Source: an uncultured Eubacterium sp.
GTDB lineage: Bacteria; Bacillota; Clostridia; Lachnospirales; Lachnospiraceae
Direction: 5' to 3'
DNA length: 64,000 nucleotides
Assembly (NCBI GenBank): GCA_910585745.1
Contig: CAJUFM010000004.1
Coordinates: 1 to 64,000 of the forward strand
Shown: piece by piece, positions 25,113 through 33,936 of the stretch
Layout of the letters: the number at the start of each line of letters is the position of its first letter
How positions within the stretch are numbered: position 1 is the stretch's first letter
Program-made: the position numbers and the translations under genes
The notes under the pieces: model-generated
Seen by the model: only the letters and a program-made list of their open reading frames with translations
Databases searched by the model: none
Told to the model about the DNA's origin: nothing

Positions 25113-27245
25113 ATGAAATGCACCAGGAAGTGTACAGGACTTTTGCTGGCTGCTGCATTAGTAGCGCAGGTGGTCATGCCGGGAGCACAGGTAGAGGCGA
25201 AAAAGGCATCTAAGCCGGTACTCTCAAAAAAAACGGTTAAAGTTAAGGAAAAGACAAAGAAGAAAGTTACGGTAAAGAATGCGAAGGGTTATAAGTTAAC
25301 GGTTAAGTCTAAAAATAAAAAGATTGCTACTGTTTCGAAACAAGGTAAAACGGCATTTGTGGTAAAAGGCGTAAAAGCTGGAAAAACAAAGGTGGTTTGT
25401 ACCGCGAAAAAGAAAAAGAAAAAAGTAACATTAACATGTACGGTAAAGGTTGATAAGAGGCGCAGTAACGTGATACAGCCTACCGTATCGCCAATAGCAA
25501 CAAACAATAATGCAGGAGTTACGGCTACACCGGAACCTGCAGCTACACCGGAACCTACTGCCACACCGGAGCCTACGATTGCTCCGTTCCCGGAGACAGA
25601 TACATTTTCTGATGTTCCATATGGATTTGCAGATGCTTCGGAGAATGTGGAAAAGGGAAAGATGGAAGAGTTTACTTATGTATCAAAGACGACAAATAAG
25701 ACACATAAGGTTCTTGTACAACTTCCTGCAAATTATTCACAGGAGAAACAGTATCCGGTATTATATCTTTTCCATGGTGAAAATGATACGGAGAGCATAT
25801 GGAACGATATGGAGGCAGATCAAATTATAGATAATGCAGTGACATTTAAAGCTGCTGAAGATATGATTGTAGTTATGCCAAATATCAGTAGTGACAAAGA
25901 TGAAGATGTTATGAAGGATTTTGCTGATGTTTTAAAACCGGAGGTAGAAGCAAAATATTCGGTAGCAAAGGAACGCCATAACACGGCAGTAGCTGGGTAC
26001 GGTCTGGGTGGCCGCATTGCATTGAACATTGGTCTGTCACTTCCTGAACAGGTAGCATATATGGGCGCATTCGCTCCGGTGGAAGGGTTATTGCCATATG
26101 ATGGGGGAAATGGTTACTTCAATAACACTAGTTTCCGTATTGATGAAAAATATAAAGATATTACATTCCTTATGATCCAGAAGGGAACGAGTGATGATGT
26201 AGCAGGCGAAGCTCCGGATTCCTATTATAAGACATTGGCAGATAATGGATCAGAATGCCTGTATCTTAAGATGGATGGAGCGCATGATCAAGAGTTATTT
26301 AAAGCTGGTTTATATAATTTTGCAAGACGTATATTTAAACGCGGTACACAGGATGAAAGTATTGTAAATGGATTTGTTACAAAAGTACCTTATTCAGCAA
26401 CGAAACCAACTACTCACAAAGGTAAAATTGAGAAAATAGAGTATGATACCGAGACATACGATCCGGGCAATTCACAGAAGATTCAGAAATGGGCAAATGT
26501 TTATCTGCCATATGACTATGATCCTGAAAAAAAATATAATATCTTATATTTGATGCATGGCGGAGGTGAGAATGCTGATACATGGATTAAAGGGGATAAT
26601 ATATATGGTGACTATACTCACAACAGGGATATGCTTGACCGGCTGTTTGAGGACGGATACTGTGAATCCTGTATCATTGTAAACCCTACCTTCTATCGTC
26701 CGGAAGGCGCTCCTGAACCTAGCGCCGCAATGGACCTTACCATTCTGTTCCAGTACGAATTGCGTAATGACTTGATTCCGGCTGTTGAGGCCAAGTATTC
26801 TACCTATGCAGGTGGTGATGTATCAATAGAAAGTTTGAAGGCAAGCCGTATGCATCGTGGATTTGCAGGATTATCCATGGGTTCTAACACAACATACCAC
26901 TCTGCATTCTTCGGAAATTATGACTTGTTTGCATGGTTTGCCCCATATTCAGGTTACTTTGGGACAGACAATGGAAATGATGCTGATGCAGATCGGTTTA
27001 ATAAAATAATTGAGGAGGGCCAAGCAAATGGTATGCCGCTCGGGTTTATATACTGTGGTAATGGATCGGAGGACTTCGCACTGTCAGGACAGTTAGATTT
27101 AATGCAGAAAGCATTGGTTCGTTCCAACATTTTGGTTCCCGGCCGCAATTTTGATTTTGTCATAATACCAGGTGGAGTACATGATATGAATCAGTGGCAT
27201 ATACATTTGTACAATACATTAAAGATCTTCTTTACAAAAGAATAG
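25113..27245 (+). CDS. Secreted Big_2 protein with tandem CE1 esterase domains, first one Ser-less
   Basis: A 710-aa exported protein. A signal peptide covers residues 1-29, a lysine-rich Big_2 module about 33-115, and a linker with three TPEP repeats about 138-158. Two esterase-D/CE1 alpha-beta hydrolase domains follow (about 180-415 and 430-710). Domain 2 has nucleophile Ser588 in GLSMG and His690 in GGVHDMNQW. Domain 1 has GYGLGG with Gly297 where Ser should be, though His391 in GAHDQE remains. Family members remove acetyl or feruloyl groups from plant xylan. Domain 1 is probably a binding or structural relic. GGGGAGG precedes ATG 25113. Confidence 0.85.
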   Translation: MKCTRKCTGLLLAAALVAQVVMPGAQVEAKKASKPVLSKKTVKVKEKTKKKVTVKNAKGYKLTVKSKNKKIATVSKQGKTAFVVKGVKAGKTKVVCTAKKKKKKVTLTCTVKVDKRRSNVIQPTVSPIATNNNAGVTATPEPAATPEPTATPEPTIAPFPETDTFSDVPYGFADASENVEKGKMEEFTYVSKTTNKTHKVLVQLPANYSQEKQYPVLYLFHGENDTESIWNDMEADQIIDNAVTFKAAEDMIVVMPNISSDKDEDVMKDFADVLKPEVEAKYSVAKERHNTAVAGYGLGGRIALNIGLSLPEQVAYMGAFAPVEGLLPYDGGNGYFNNTSFRIDEKYKDITFLMIQKGTSDDVAGEAPDSYYKTLADNGSECLYLKMDGAHDQELFKAGLYNFARRIFKRGTQDESIVNGFVTKVPYSATKPTTHKGKIEKIEYDTETYDPGNSQKIQKWANVYLPYDYDPEKKYNILYLMHGGGENADTWIKGDNIYGDYTHNRDMLDRLFEDGYCESCIIVNPTFYRPEGAPEPSAAMDLTILFQYELRNDLIPAVEAKYSTYAGGDVSIESLKASRMHRGFAGLSMGSNTTYHSAFFGNYDLFAWFAPYSGYFGTDNGNDADADRFNKIIEEGQANGMPLGFIYCGNGSEDFALSGQLDLMQKALVRSNILVPGRNFDFVIIPGGVHDMNQWHIHLYNTLKIFFTKE

Positions 27246-27264
27246 AATAGCCGATAAACAAAAA

Positions 27265-27420
27265 ATGGGGCTGTCGCATGAGCGAATGAAAATTCGTGAA
27301 GCGGCGGCTTCATTTGTGTCAAAAGAGTACCGCAGGAATTATCAAGGACATGGTGCTATCACAAAAAAGCAGGATATAGAAAAGGCTGTAAAAATATCTT
27401 TGATATTTGAAAGGATATAA
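27265..27420 (+). CDS. 51-aa uncertain frame
   Basis: A short, helical, Lys/Arg/Glu-rich frame (SHERMKIREAAASFVSKEYR) without a clear ribosome site, between the esterase gene and a terminator. It looks like an internal piece of a larger protein. The rest of 27246-27707 holds a terminator at 27455-27487 and an 11-G run, with no other gene I can support. Confidence 0.25.
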   Translation: MGLSHERMKIREAAASFVSKEYRRNYQGHGAITKKQDIEKAVKISLIFERI

Positions 27421-27454
27421 AACAGCCGCAATGTCCATTTCCATAAGATACTAG

Positions 27455-27487
27455 AAAAACTCCCATATTTTATTAGGAGTTTTTTTA
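27455..27487 (+). terminator. Rho-independent terminator
   Basis: AAAAACTCC (27455-27463) and GGAGTTTTT (from 27476) with a T7 tail. The A-run on the other side makes it potentially bidirectional. Confidence 0.8.
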
Positions 27488-27707
27488 GTGCTTGGGGGGG
27501 GGGGCTCGTGAGATTGGTCATAGTATAAACTAGGATTTAGAAACCGCTACGTCATTTCTAAATAGTGTCTGCTAATTGACGCTAGAATACTTGATTTTAC
27601 TGACTTTTTCCCTGATATTTGGTATAATATTTGCAAGGGTTTTAATAAAATGGATTCATTTTCCTTGCAGATTTTCGAAGGATTTCACGAGTAAAGGGGC
27701 ACAAATC

Positions 27708-28130
27708 ATGTACAAACCAATTGACAAGTTACAACATTCGTTTTTGGATTTTAATCAGCCTATGGGGCTTCACATGAATCCGGACAATCGCTGGATTAAA
27801 ATGGCGGATCGTATCCCATGAGATGAATTTGAAATGAAATATAATGACACTTCAACAGAAGATACCAACAAAGGAACATTGACACTGGATGCAACCTGTG
27901 CACCGGCAAATATCCGTTATCCACAGGAAAATTATTTATCTTGGTGGATAACTGGATTTAATCCCAATATTCAAAATGTTAGAACGGCAAAAGATTTAAA
28001 ATTAATGTGTACGGCAGATTTTTCAAATGTTTCACAAGATTTGAGAAAGGCATATATAAAATTGGGGAAAAAGTATAGGAAATATTGGAAGGTTAATGAT
28101 AACAAAAAGACAGCAAAGTTTAATTGGTAG
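27708..28130 (+). pseudogene. IS1182/IS5-like transposase remnant
   Basis: The N-terminus (MYKPIDKLQHSFLDFNQP then MGLHMNPDNRWIKMADRIP) is that of a common Firmicute IS transposase. The expected Trp codon is TGA (27819-27821); the same frame continues with DEFEMKY, then jumps by deletion to GTLTLDATCAPANIRYPQ, normally over a hundred residues further on. The catalytic C-terminal domain is missing. No terminal inverted repeats were identified. Confidence 0.7.
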
Positions 28131-28327
28131 TTTTTGAATAGTTGTCATTGTTGATGTAAAGAGGAAAATTGGTGCATGGGTGTGCATTTCCCTGGTTGAA
28201 GATATCAATGTTTTAGGATGCTTCTATGAAATCGGAAAGTGCCCATGCAGTGATTTTCGTATATAAAACCCATGATGCTTGTCAGGGAGGATAATGTTTT
28301 TTAGTAACATGAAAGGGATGGTTATAA

Positions 28328-28774
28328 ATGAAAAAACGTATTTTATATTTTGCTTTATGTATAAGCATCATAGGCATTGTGAACGACCAGCTGGTGCTGG
28401 AACTGTCTGAGGGCGGCAAAGTAAAGAAGCGGTACATCCGTGGGAATGACCGAGGTTACGGCAGTAACCTTGTTTATAGTGACAGGGGAGAAGACAATGC
28501 TTCTGGCAGGGAAGATGGGAAATTGTATTATGTGACGGATCCCCATGGAAATGTGGTGCAGCTGACGGATGAATCAGGGAAGGTTGTCAAGACTTATGAG
28601 TATGATTCCTTTGGGAACGAAGTAAATCCGGATAATAAGGATGATAACCCCTTCCGTTACTGTGGGGAGTACTATGATAAGGAGACGGGGGAGGTCTACC
28701 TAAGGGCGAGGTACTACCAGCCGGGAGCGGGGAGGTTTCCATATACGCAGTGTGGAATATACAGAAGAAATTGA
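28328..28774 (+). pseudogene. RHS-repeat core fragment behind a signal-peptide-like leader
   Basis: ATG 28328 begins with MKKRILYFALCISIIGIV, a membrane leader, then changes to RHS sequence: YYVTDPHGNVVQLTDESG, TYEYDSFGNEV, FRYCGEYYDKETGEVYLRARYY and PGAGRF. The latter is the conserved RHS-core C-terminus that precedes the variable toxin domain. After GRF the frame goes off-family and stops. The leader and RHS segments do not belong together, so this is a recombination scar of a polymorphic toxin gene. The expected toxin tip is absent. Confidence 0.7.
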
Positions 28775-28862
28775 AGGATAAACCGTATACTCAAGGAAGA
28801 AAATGTTTTACCGGGGATGGGAAGTGCTTAAATAAAAAACTAAATAAGGAGAAGAAAGTCAA

Positions 28863-29769
28863 ATGAAAAATATAAAACTATTTAGTATTATGCTGGTTTT
28901 TTTATGTTGCGGGGTGCTTGTTTCGTGCGGAGGATATAGCAGTTTTGAGGCAGCGAAAAATACATCAGCAGTTTCACCGGATAATAAGGTGAAAAGCTCT
29001 TCATTACCAGTACAAACCAATATAAAAGGCAATGAACTGGAAAAATCAGATGCTTCTGAAAACAAGGGGGATGAAACTACTACAGAGCAGCCACAAAAGA
29101 AAAACGCACTAGAGGAGCTGTCAGGAGAAATAGGAGGCTGCAAGGCATCCGACTGGGAGAAGAAAATAGATGAAAATGAGCAGTATATATTTGTTTTGAT
29201 AAATGAAAAGTCCAAGCAGACTGGATCCGGAGACAAATAAGAGAAAGGAACTTGTGGACGATAATGTGAGCCATGCGGTTTTTCATAATAACAAGTTGTA
29301 TTATATAAAAAGAAGGTATGAGGAAAAGATCCGCTGTCTGGATCTGGATTCGGGAAAAGATGTTGTGGTGCGTAAATTGGAAGATAAAGAGAAAAAGTCA
29401 CATTATGCAGAGCTGTTTACATACAGGGATCAACTATGTTATGTATTGGCAGGGCAGCAGCGGCAGATCCGCATATTAGGAGAAACAGGGGAGGATTCAC
29501 TGCTGCTTTCCCTGGAGAAGGATTAGGTATGGCGCTGGGAGCTTATTGACCATTTTGACCGCATTATTAATTATGATGAAAACCTTTTGTATTATGTATA
29601 TACCAAGGAGGAACAATCATGGCTGTGCTGTTATGATGAAGGGGAGAAATTTCAGATGAAGCTGCCTGAAGACTATTGGGAAGGCGGTTATGTGTGTGAT
29701 GGATATTTCTTTTATAATACGAGTCAATCGAGAGGCTACATCAGTAAGTGTGTACCGCTAAATGGTTGA
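28863..29769 (+). pseudogene. Lipoprotein with DUF5050-like propeller, broken
   Basis: The frame begins with a lipoprotein signal (FLCCGVLVSCGG; lipobox Cys near residue 22) and a Ser/Lys-rich linker, and stops at 29240. From about 29203 a second frame carries propeller-like repeats (NNKLYYIKRRYEEKIRCLDLDSG, DQLCYVLAGQQRQIRIL). An in-frame TAG at 29524-29526 interrupts it, and the same frame runs on to 29769 (DENLLYYVYTKEEQSWLCCY, GYFFYNTS). One frameshift plus one nonsense codon means no full-length product. It would have been an outer-face sensor or binding lipoprotein. Confidence 0.65.
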
Positions 29770-29941
29770 CCATTTTCAGTAGTAAGTTCTTACATAGTTA
29801 AAATCCTTAATATTAACTGGTATTTGATGTAAAAATATGATACAACTAATATGTGGAATAATAGGACTTTCTAAGAAGAATAGTAGAAGGTGTAAGTTTT
29901 ATTGTCGAAGTAATATTAAAAAATCAGCATGGGCTTGTTTT

Positions 29942-30163
29942 ATGGGAAAAAGTATGTATATTTTAGAGTACTACGAAGAAGTTGAAAATGGGGATTTATC
30001 CTATGACAGATATAGTTTGCTTGGTATCTTCCTGACAGAGAAAGAAGCGGAAGAAAAAAGGGATCAGATCATCAAGGAGTGGGAATTAAGGAGAGATACT
30101 CTTTATGTGAGTATGATTGATATTGGAAACTCACAATGGGAAGGGGGTTTTATATCTGAATAG
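29942..30163 (+). CDS. Small acidic protein, DUF7336-like (immunity-like)
   Basis: About 73 aa from ATG 29942 (ATG 29957 is also possible; neither has a strong ribosome site). Pattern: MYILEYYEEVENGD, YSLLGIFLTEKEAEEKRDQI, then W.GGF at the end. This matches the layout of DUF7336-type small proteins and of the next gene at 30117. It is soluble and acidic. Such proteins often sit downstream of polymorphic toxins as orphan immunity genes; the RHS remnant 1.2 kb upstream fits that picture. Function is inference. Confidence 0.5.
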   Translation: MGKSMYILEYYEEVENGDLSYDRYSLLGIFLTEKEAEEKRDQIIKEWELRRDTLYVSMIDIGNSQWEGGFISE

Positions 30164-30407
30164 GAATGATGTTATATATGCATTGTATCATATTTACGAT
30201 AGTAAAATTGATGGCATGATCATTAGGGAAACAAAAAGAATTGGATTTTATGCTACAAGGAAAGAGTGCGAGGAGAAAATTATTAAGTTTCACAAATATA
30301 TTGGTTTTAGGGATTATCCGATTTCCTGTTTTAAGATCCTGGAATACAGAGTGGGAGAAGTATATTGGAAAAAGGAATTTATTTGTGAGAAGGAAACGGA
30401 GCAGTGA
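30117..30407 (+). CDS. DUF7336-like small protein, paralogue of the preceding gene
   Basis: 96 aa in the longest frame, starting inside the previous gene. The family-like core is VIYALYHIYDSKIDGMII, RIGFYATRKECEEKIIKF and GFRDYPISCFKILEYRVGE followed by W and EF. The true start is unclear: AAGGGGG at about 30137 precedes no ATG in frame, so ATG 30117 or a non-ATG start near 30157 are options. Its relation to 29942 suggests tandem duplication and divergence, common in immunity-gene arrays. Confidence 0.55.
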   Translation: MILETHNGKGVLYLNRNDVIYALYHIYDSKIDGMIIRETKRIGFYATRKECEEKIIKFHKYIGFRDYPISCFKILEYRVGEVYWKKEFICEKETEQ

Positions 30408-30434
30408 ACCAGGGATATCCCTCACCCGCCAGGG

Positions 30435-30463
30435 TTTACAACCCCTTGTTTATGTAGTATAAT
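30435..30463 (+). promoter_or_regulatory. Strong promoter of the Pel-like operon
   Basis: TTTACA at 30435-30440, 17 bp, TATAAT at 30458-30463. It lies 45 bp upstream of the PqqD-like gene that opens the operon; no comparable promoter was seen before 46.3 kb. Confidence 0.7.
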
Positions 30464-30507
30464 GAAAAAATATTAGAAGGATGATAAGGTAAAGGAGAAT
30501 CAGAAAC

Positions 30508-30792
30508 ATGCCGTTAGGATCGGAATCTGGCAGAACTTTGTACCAGCTGCGGTATGCTGCCGGGATTTACTGGCTGCTTGATATGAGCCAGCCGGGATAT
30601 CCTTATAGAAAACCGCTGCCTCTGAATGAGATGGGAGCCTCGATCTGGAGAAGGATGGAAAAGGGGATGGGACTGGAAGAGATTTCGGCGGAGCTGGCAG
30701 CGGAATATGGGGTTTCTCAGGAAGAGGTGGGAAAGGATCTCTGGGAATTTTGCCAGCAGCTTGAACGGCAGGGAATAAAAGCGCATAAATGA
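30508..30792 (+). CDS. PqqD-family (RRE-like) protein
   Basis: A 94-aa winged-helix protein with the PqqD pattern: aromatic N-terminal strands, PLNEMGASIWRRMEKGMGLEEISAELAAEYGVSQEEVGKDLWEFCQQL. PqqD-like proteins bind the leaders of ribosomal peptides and present them to modifying enzymes; in exosortase/EPS loci related proteins accompany HprK-like kinases. AAAGGAG precedes ATG 30508. It is the first gene after the operon promoter, and a second PqqD domain is fused to a kinase at 54857-56020. Its partner is unknown; the YxxP-leader protein at 49189 is the best candidate. Confidence 0.8.
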   Translation: MPLGSESGRTLYQLRYAAGIYWLLDMSQPGYPYRKPLPLNEMGASIWRRMEKGMGLEEISAELAAEYGVSQEEVGKDLWEFCQQLERQGIKAHK

Positions 30793-30825
30793 GGCAGATC
30801 TGAATGAGACGGCGTGGAGGCAGAA

Positions 30826-33006
30826 ATGAATATTTTACTTATTGGAGGCACGGGAAGTTTGATGAATCAGATGATCATCAAACTGAGAAAAGAAGGGCAC
30901 AGGGTGTATCTGCTGACGGGAGAGCAATTCGGTACAAGTTCCTATGCAAAAGTATTTGAACGTTATGATTTTTCTTATGATAATAGTAGTCTGAATGAGA
31001 TATTTGAAAGTGTTAACCCGGATGTGGTTTTATTTCTGGGAGCATATGATCCTAACTTTTCCTGGCAGAATAGGGAACGGGATTCTGTGCGGTATATCTC
31101 ATCGCTTATGAATCTGCTGACAGCATATGCCAGCGTGAGACAGGGGCGGTTTGTCTACCTCTCATCGGAAGAGGTGTACCGTGGAAATTTTGAGGAAAAT
31201 ATTACAGAGGATGTAACCAGCTGTGGGGAAGGGTTCCGGGGAATGGCGCTGGTACAGGCTGAGTATCTCTGTAATAATTTTAGGGAAATTCAAGAACTGG
31301 ATATTGTGGTACTCAGGCTGGATCATCTGTATGGTATTCCGAAAGACCGAAGCCAGCTGGATGGGCTTTGTGGTACCATGTGTGTAAAGGCACTGGAGCA
31401 GGGATATCTTCTTGCGAACCCCAGCGTTACCCAGTCTCTCTTATTCGAGTCAGATGCTATAGAGTTTATTTATCAGTTTATGAATAATAAGAAGACAGGA
31501 TATTCTCTGTATCACATCTCTTCTTCAATTCCAGTGACAGAGCTGCAGATCGGAGAGATCCTGTGCCGGTCGATTGGTGATGATACGGAGCTGGTAGAGG
31601 CGAAAGAGCTGGAAGAGAATCGGAAAGTGCTTTCCAATCAGCGGTTTATCAGTGAATTTGGAGCTGCTGTCTGTCAACCACCGGAAGATGGGATCCAGAG
31701 AGTGGCTTCTTATATCATGAAACATAAAGAGGTATTTAAACAGGAGAAGGAAGAAAAAAAGAGATTTGGCGGGCACATTTTCCGAAAATTTGGGTGGTTT
31801 TTTAAGGCATGTGTCCCATTTATAGAAAATATGGTCTGCTTTATACCATTTTTTATGTTAAATAACAGAACGGTAGACAGCTGGTATTTTTCCAGGCTCG
31901 ATTTTTACCTGCTGTATGTATTGCTTTTTGCTGTGGTCTATGGACAGCATCAGGCAATTTTTTCAGCTGTGCTGGCGGTTTGCGGCTACTTGTTCCGGCA
32001 AATGTACACCCGCAGCGGGTTTGAAGTGATGCTGGATTACACCACCTATGTCTGGATGGCGCAGCTATTCATACTTGGTCTGGTGGTGGGGTATATGCGG
32101 GATCAGATACGGGCGATCCGAACCGAGGGCGCAGAAGTACAGAAGAGTCTGGGACGCCAGCTGAGGGATATCAAAGATATCAACAGCAGCAATGTCCGGG
32201 TGAAAGATGTACTGGAGCGGCAGGTAATCGATCAGAAGGATAGTATTGGAAAGCTGTACAGCATCACATCTACTCTGGATCAGTACACGCCGGAAGAGGT
32301 CCTTTTTTACGCGGTGGAGATCTTATCTAAGATCCTGCGCAGTCCAGATGTGGCAATCTATACGGTATATAATTCGGATTACGCCAGATTGTTTTCTTCC
32401 AGCTCGGAGGTGGCGCGCAAGCTGGGGAATTCCATCCGCTATCCGGAGATGGGAGAGCTGTATGAGAGCCTGAAAGAGCGTAAGGTGTTTATTAACCGCA
32501 AGATGGATGAAAGATACCCTTTGATGGCAAATGCCATTTATGACAAAGAAGAAATGAATATGATCGTAATGGTATGGGGAATTCCGTGGGAGCGAATGAC
32601 ACTGGGGCAGGCAAATCTGCTCGTTGTCATCAGTTATCTGATCCAGAATGCTATGCTGCGGGCAAGCCGTTATATGGCAGCTCTTGAAGAGCAGAGATAT
32701 GTGGAAGATACCCAGATCCTGGAGCCGGAGGCATTCAGTGCTCTTGTGAAAGCCTATCATAAGGCAAAAAAGAAGAACCTTACTGTCTGTACACTGTTGC
32801 AGATCCAGACTGAATCCCAAGATTATGAGCAGATCGGAAAAGTGTTGATGAAAAATTTGCGGCAGACTGATTATATGGGGACAATGGGGGATGGGAAGAT
32901 GTATGTGCTTCTGGCAAATACGGTCCGGGTGGAAGCGGACATTGTGATCAGCAGGTTTTCAGATGCGGGAATAGAAAGCAAGATCGTAGAGAGAATTGAG
33001 GAATGA
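30826..33006 (+). CDS. SDR-PelD fusion: c-di-GMP receptor of a Pel-like locus
   Basis: A 726-aa protein starting at ATG 30826 after TGGAGG. Residues 1-300 are an extended-SDR/epimerase domain (LLIGGTGSLM, FVYLSSEEVYRG), but the usual YxxxK is not where expected (GMALVQAEYL), so catalysis is doubtful. Residues about 325-425 hold membrane helices, 430-470 a coiled coil, 475-610 a GAF-like domain and 635-726 a degenerate GGDEF. In the last, RQTD at 679-682 is an RxxD I-site exactly five residues before GDGKM, which replaces GGDEF. That is the layout of PelD, the inner-membrane c-di-GMP receptor that switches on Pel synthesis. The N-terminal SDR extension is unusual. Confidence 0.82.
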   Translation: MNILLIGGTGSLMNQMIIKLRKEGHRVYLLTGEQFGTSSYAKVFERYDFSYDNSSLNEIFESVNPDVVLFLGAYDPNFSWQNRERDSVRYISSLMNLLTAYASVRQGRFVYLSSEEVYRGNFEENITEDVTSCGEGFRGMALVQAEYLCNNFREIQELDIVVLRLDHLYGIPKDRSQLDGLCGTMCVKALEQGYLLANPSVTQSLLFESDAIEFIYQFMNNKKTGYSLYHISSSIPVTELQIGEILCRSIGDDTELVEAKELEENRKVLSNQRFISEFGAAVCQPPEDGIQRVASYIMKHKEVFKQEKEEKKRFGGHIFRKFGWFFKACVPFIENMVCFIPFFMLNNRTVDSWYFSRLDFYLLYVLLFAVVYGQHQAIFSAVLAVCGYLFRQMYTRSGFEVMLDYTTYVWMAQLFILGLVVGYMRDQIRAIRTEGAEVQKSLGRQLRDIKDINSSNVRVKDVLERQVIDQKDSIGKLYSITSTLDQYTPEEVLFYAVEILSKILRSPDVAIYTVYNSDYARLFSSSSEVARKLGNSIRYPEMGELYESLKERKVFINRKMDERYPLMANAIYDKEEMNMIVMVWGIPWERMTLGQANLLVVISYLIQNAMLRASRYMAALEEQRYVEDTQILEPEAFSALVKAYHKAKKKNLTVCTLLQIQTESQDYEQIGKVLMKNLRQTDYMGTMGDGKMYVLLANTVRVEADIVISRFSDAGIESKIVERIEE

Positions 33007-33914
33007 GTTCAGATATGGAGAGATTCATTGTTCTGGTTATTATCAATATACTGGTGGCAGCGGGGTATCTGATCTGGAACCGGATTCAAAATAAGGAGCG
33101 GCCTCTCAGTTATATTTCCAAAGGAATGGTGATGGTATTATGCCCCGTTCTTGGCGCCCTTTTTGTTTTTCTGGGATATATCATTTACCGTTGCTTTTTC
33201 TCCCAGGAGGTAGATCTGGAGGATGTGATCTTTAAAAAGGACCGGGTAAAGACTTTTACCCATGCGGATGAGGAGCGGGGGCGCACTGTCGTTTCCATGG
33301 AGGAGGCATTAGCTGTTACGGATAAAGATAACTTGCGTACCCTGATGTTAAATGTGGTACGGGGGGACATCCGGGAATCCCTGGCAGCCATCTCTCTGGC
33401 ATTAAACAGTGAGGATTCGGAGACTTCTCATTATGCGGCTTCGGTTCTTCAGGATGCACTGAATGATTTCCGGACAACGGTGCAGAAGTGCTATAATGAG
33501 ATTCAGAAGCGGGAAGAAAATCAGCAGGAATACATCCGTATCCTCATTGACTATATGAATCAGGTGCTGCGGCAGCAGGTTTTTACGGATATGGAACAGA
33601 GATCTTTTGTGGAACAGATGGATTCGGTCTGTGAATTATTATACATGGAACAGCCGGAACAGATGACCAGCCGTTACTATGAGGCGGTCAGCATGCGGCT
33701 GCTGGAGATCCGGGAGTTTGACCGGTGCAGGATCTGGTGCGGGCGGGCAGCAATACATTATCCGGATACGCTGGCCACCTATACATGCCAGCTGAAATTG
33801 TTTTTTTCCATTGGGGACAAAGAGCATTTTTTTGAGGTTCTCTCACAGCTGCGCAGTTCCAAAGTGGTGATTGACAATGAGACGCTGGAGCTCATCCGGG
33901 TATTTCAGCAATAA
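33003..33914 (+). CDS. PelE-like membrane protein with helical (TPR-like) repeats
   Basis: A 303-aa protein coupled to PelD by an ATGA overlap. Two N-terminal membrane helices (IVLVIINILVAAGYLIW; MVLCPVLGALFVFLGYIIY) are followed by about 230 residues of helical repeats ending FDRCRIWCGRAAIHYPDTLATYTC-type TPR segments. PelE has the same plan: two membrane spans plus TPRs, binding PelD and the synthase. Assignment rests on topology and position; the sequence itself is divergent. Confidence 0.65.
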   Translation: MSSDMERFIVLVIINILVAAGYLIWNRIQNKERPLSYISKGMVMVLCPVLGALFVFLGYIIYRCFFSQEVDLEDVIFKKDRVKTFTHADEERGRTVVSMEEALAVTDKDNLRTLMLNVVRGDIRESLAAISLALNSEDSETSHYAASVLQDALNDFRTTVQKCYNEIQKREENQQEYIRILIDYMNQVLRQQVFTDMEQRSFVEQMDSVCELLYMEQPEQMTSRYYEAVSMRLLEIREFDRCRIWCGRAAIHYPDTLATYTCQLKLFFSIGDKEHFFEVLSQLRSSKVVIDNETLELIRVFQQ

Positions 33915-33936
33915 GGAAAGATAGAAGGTACTGCAA

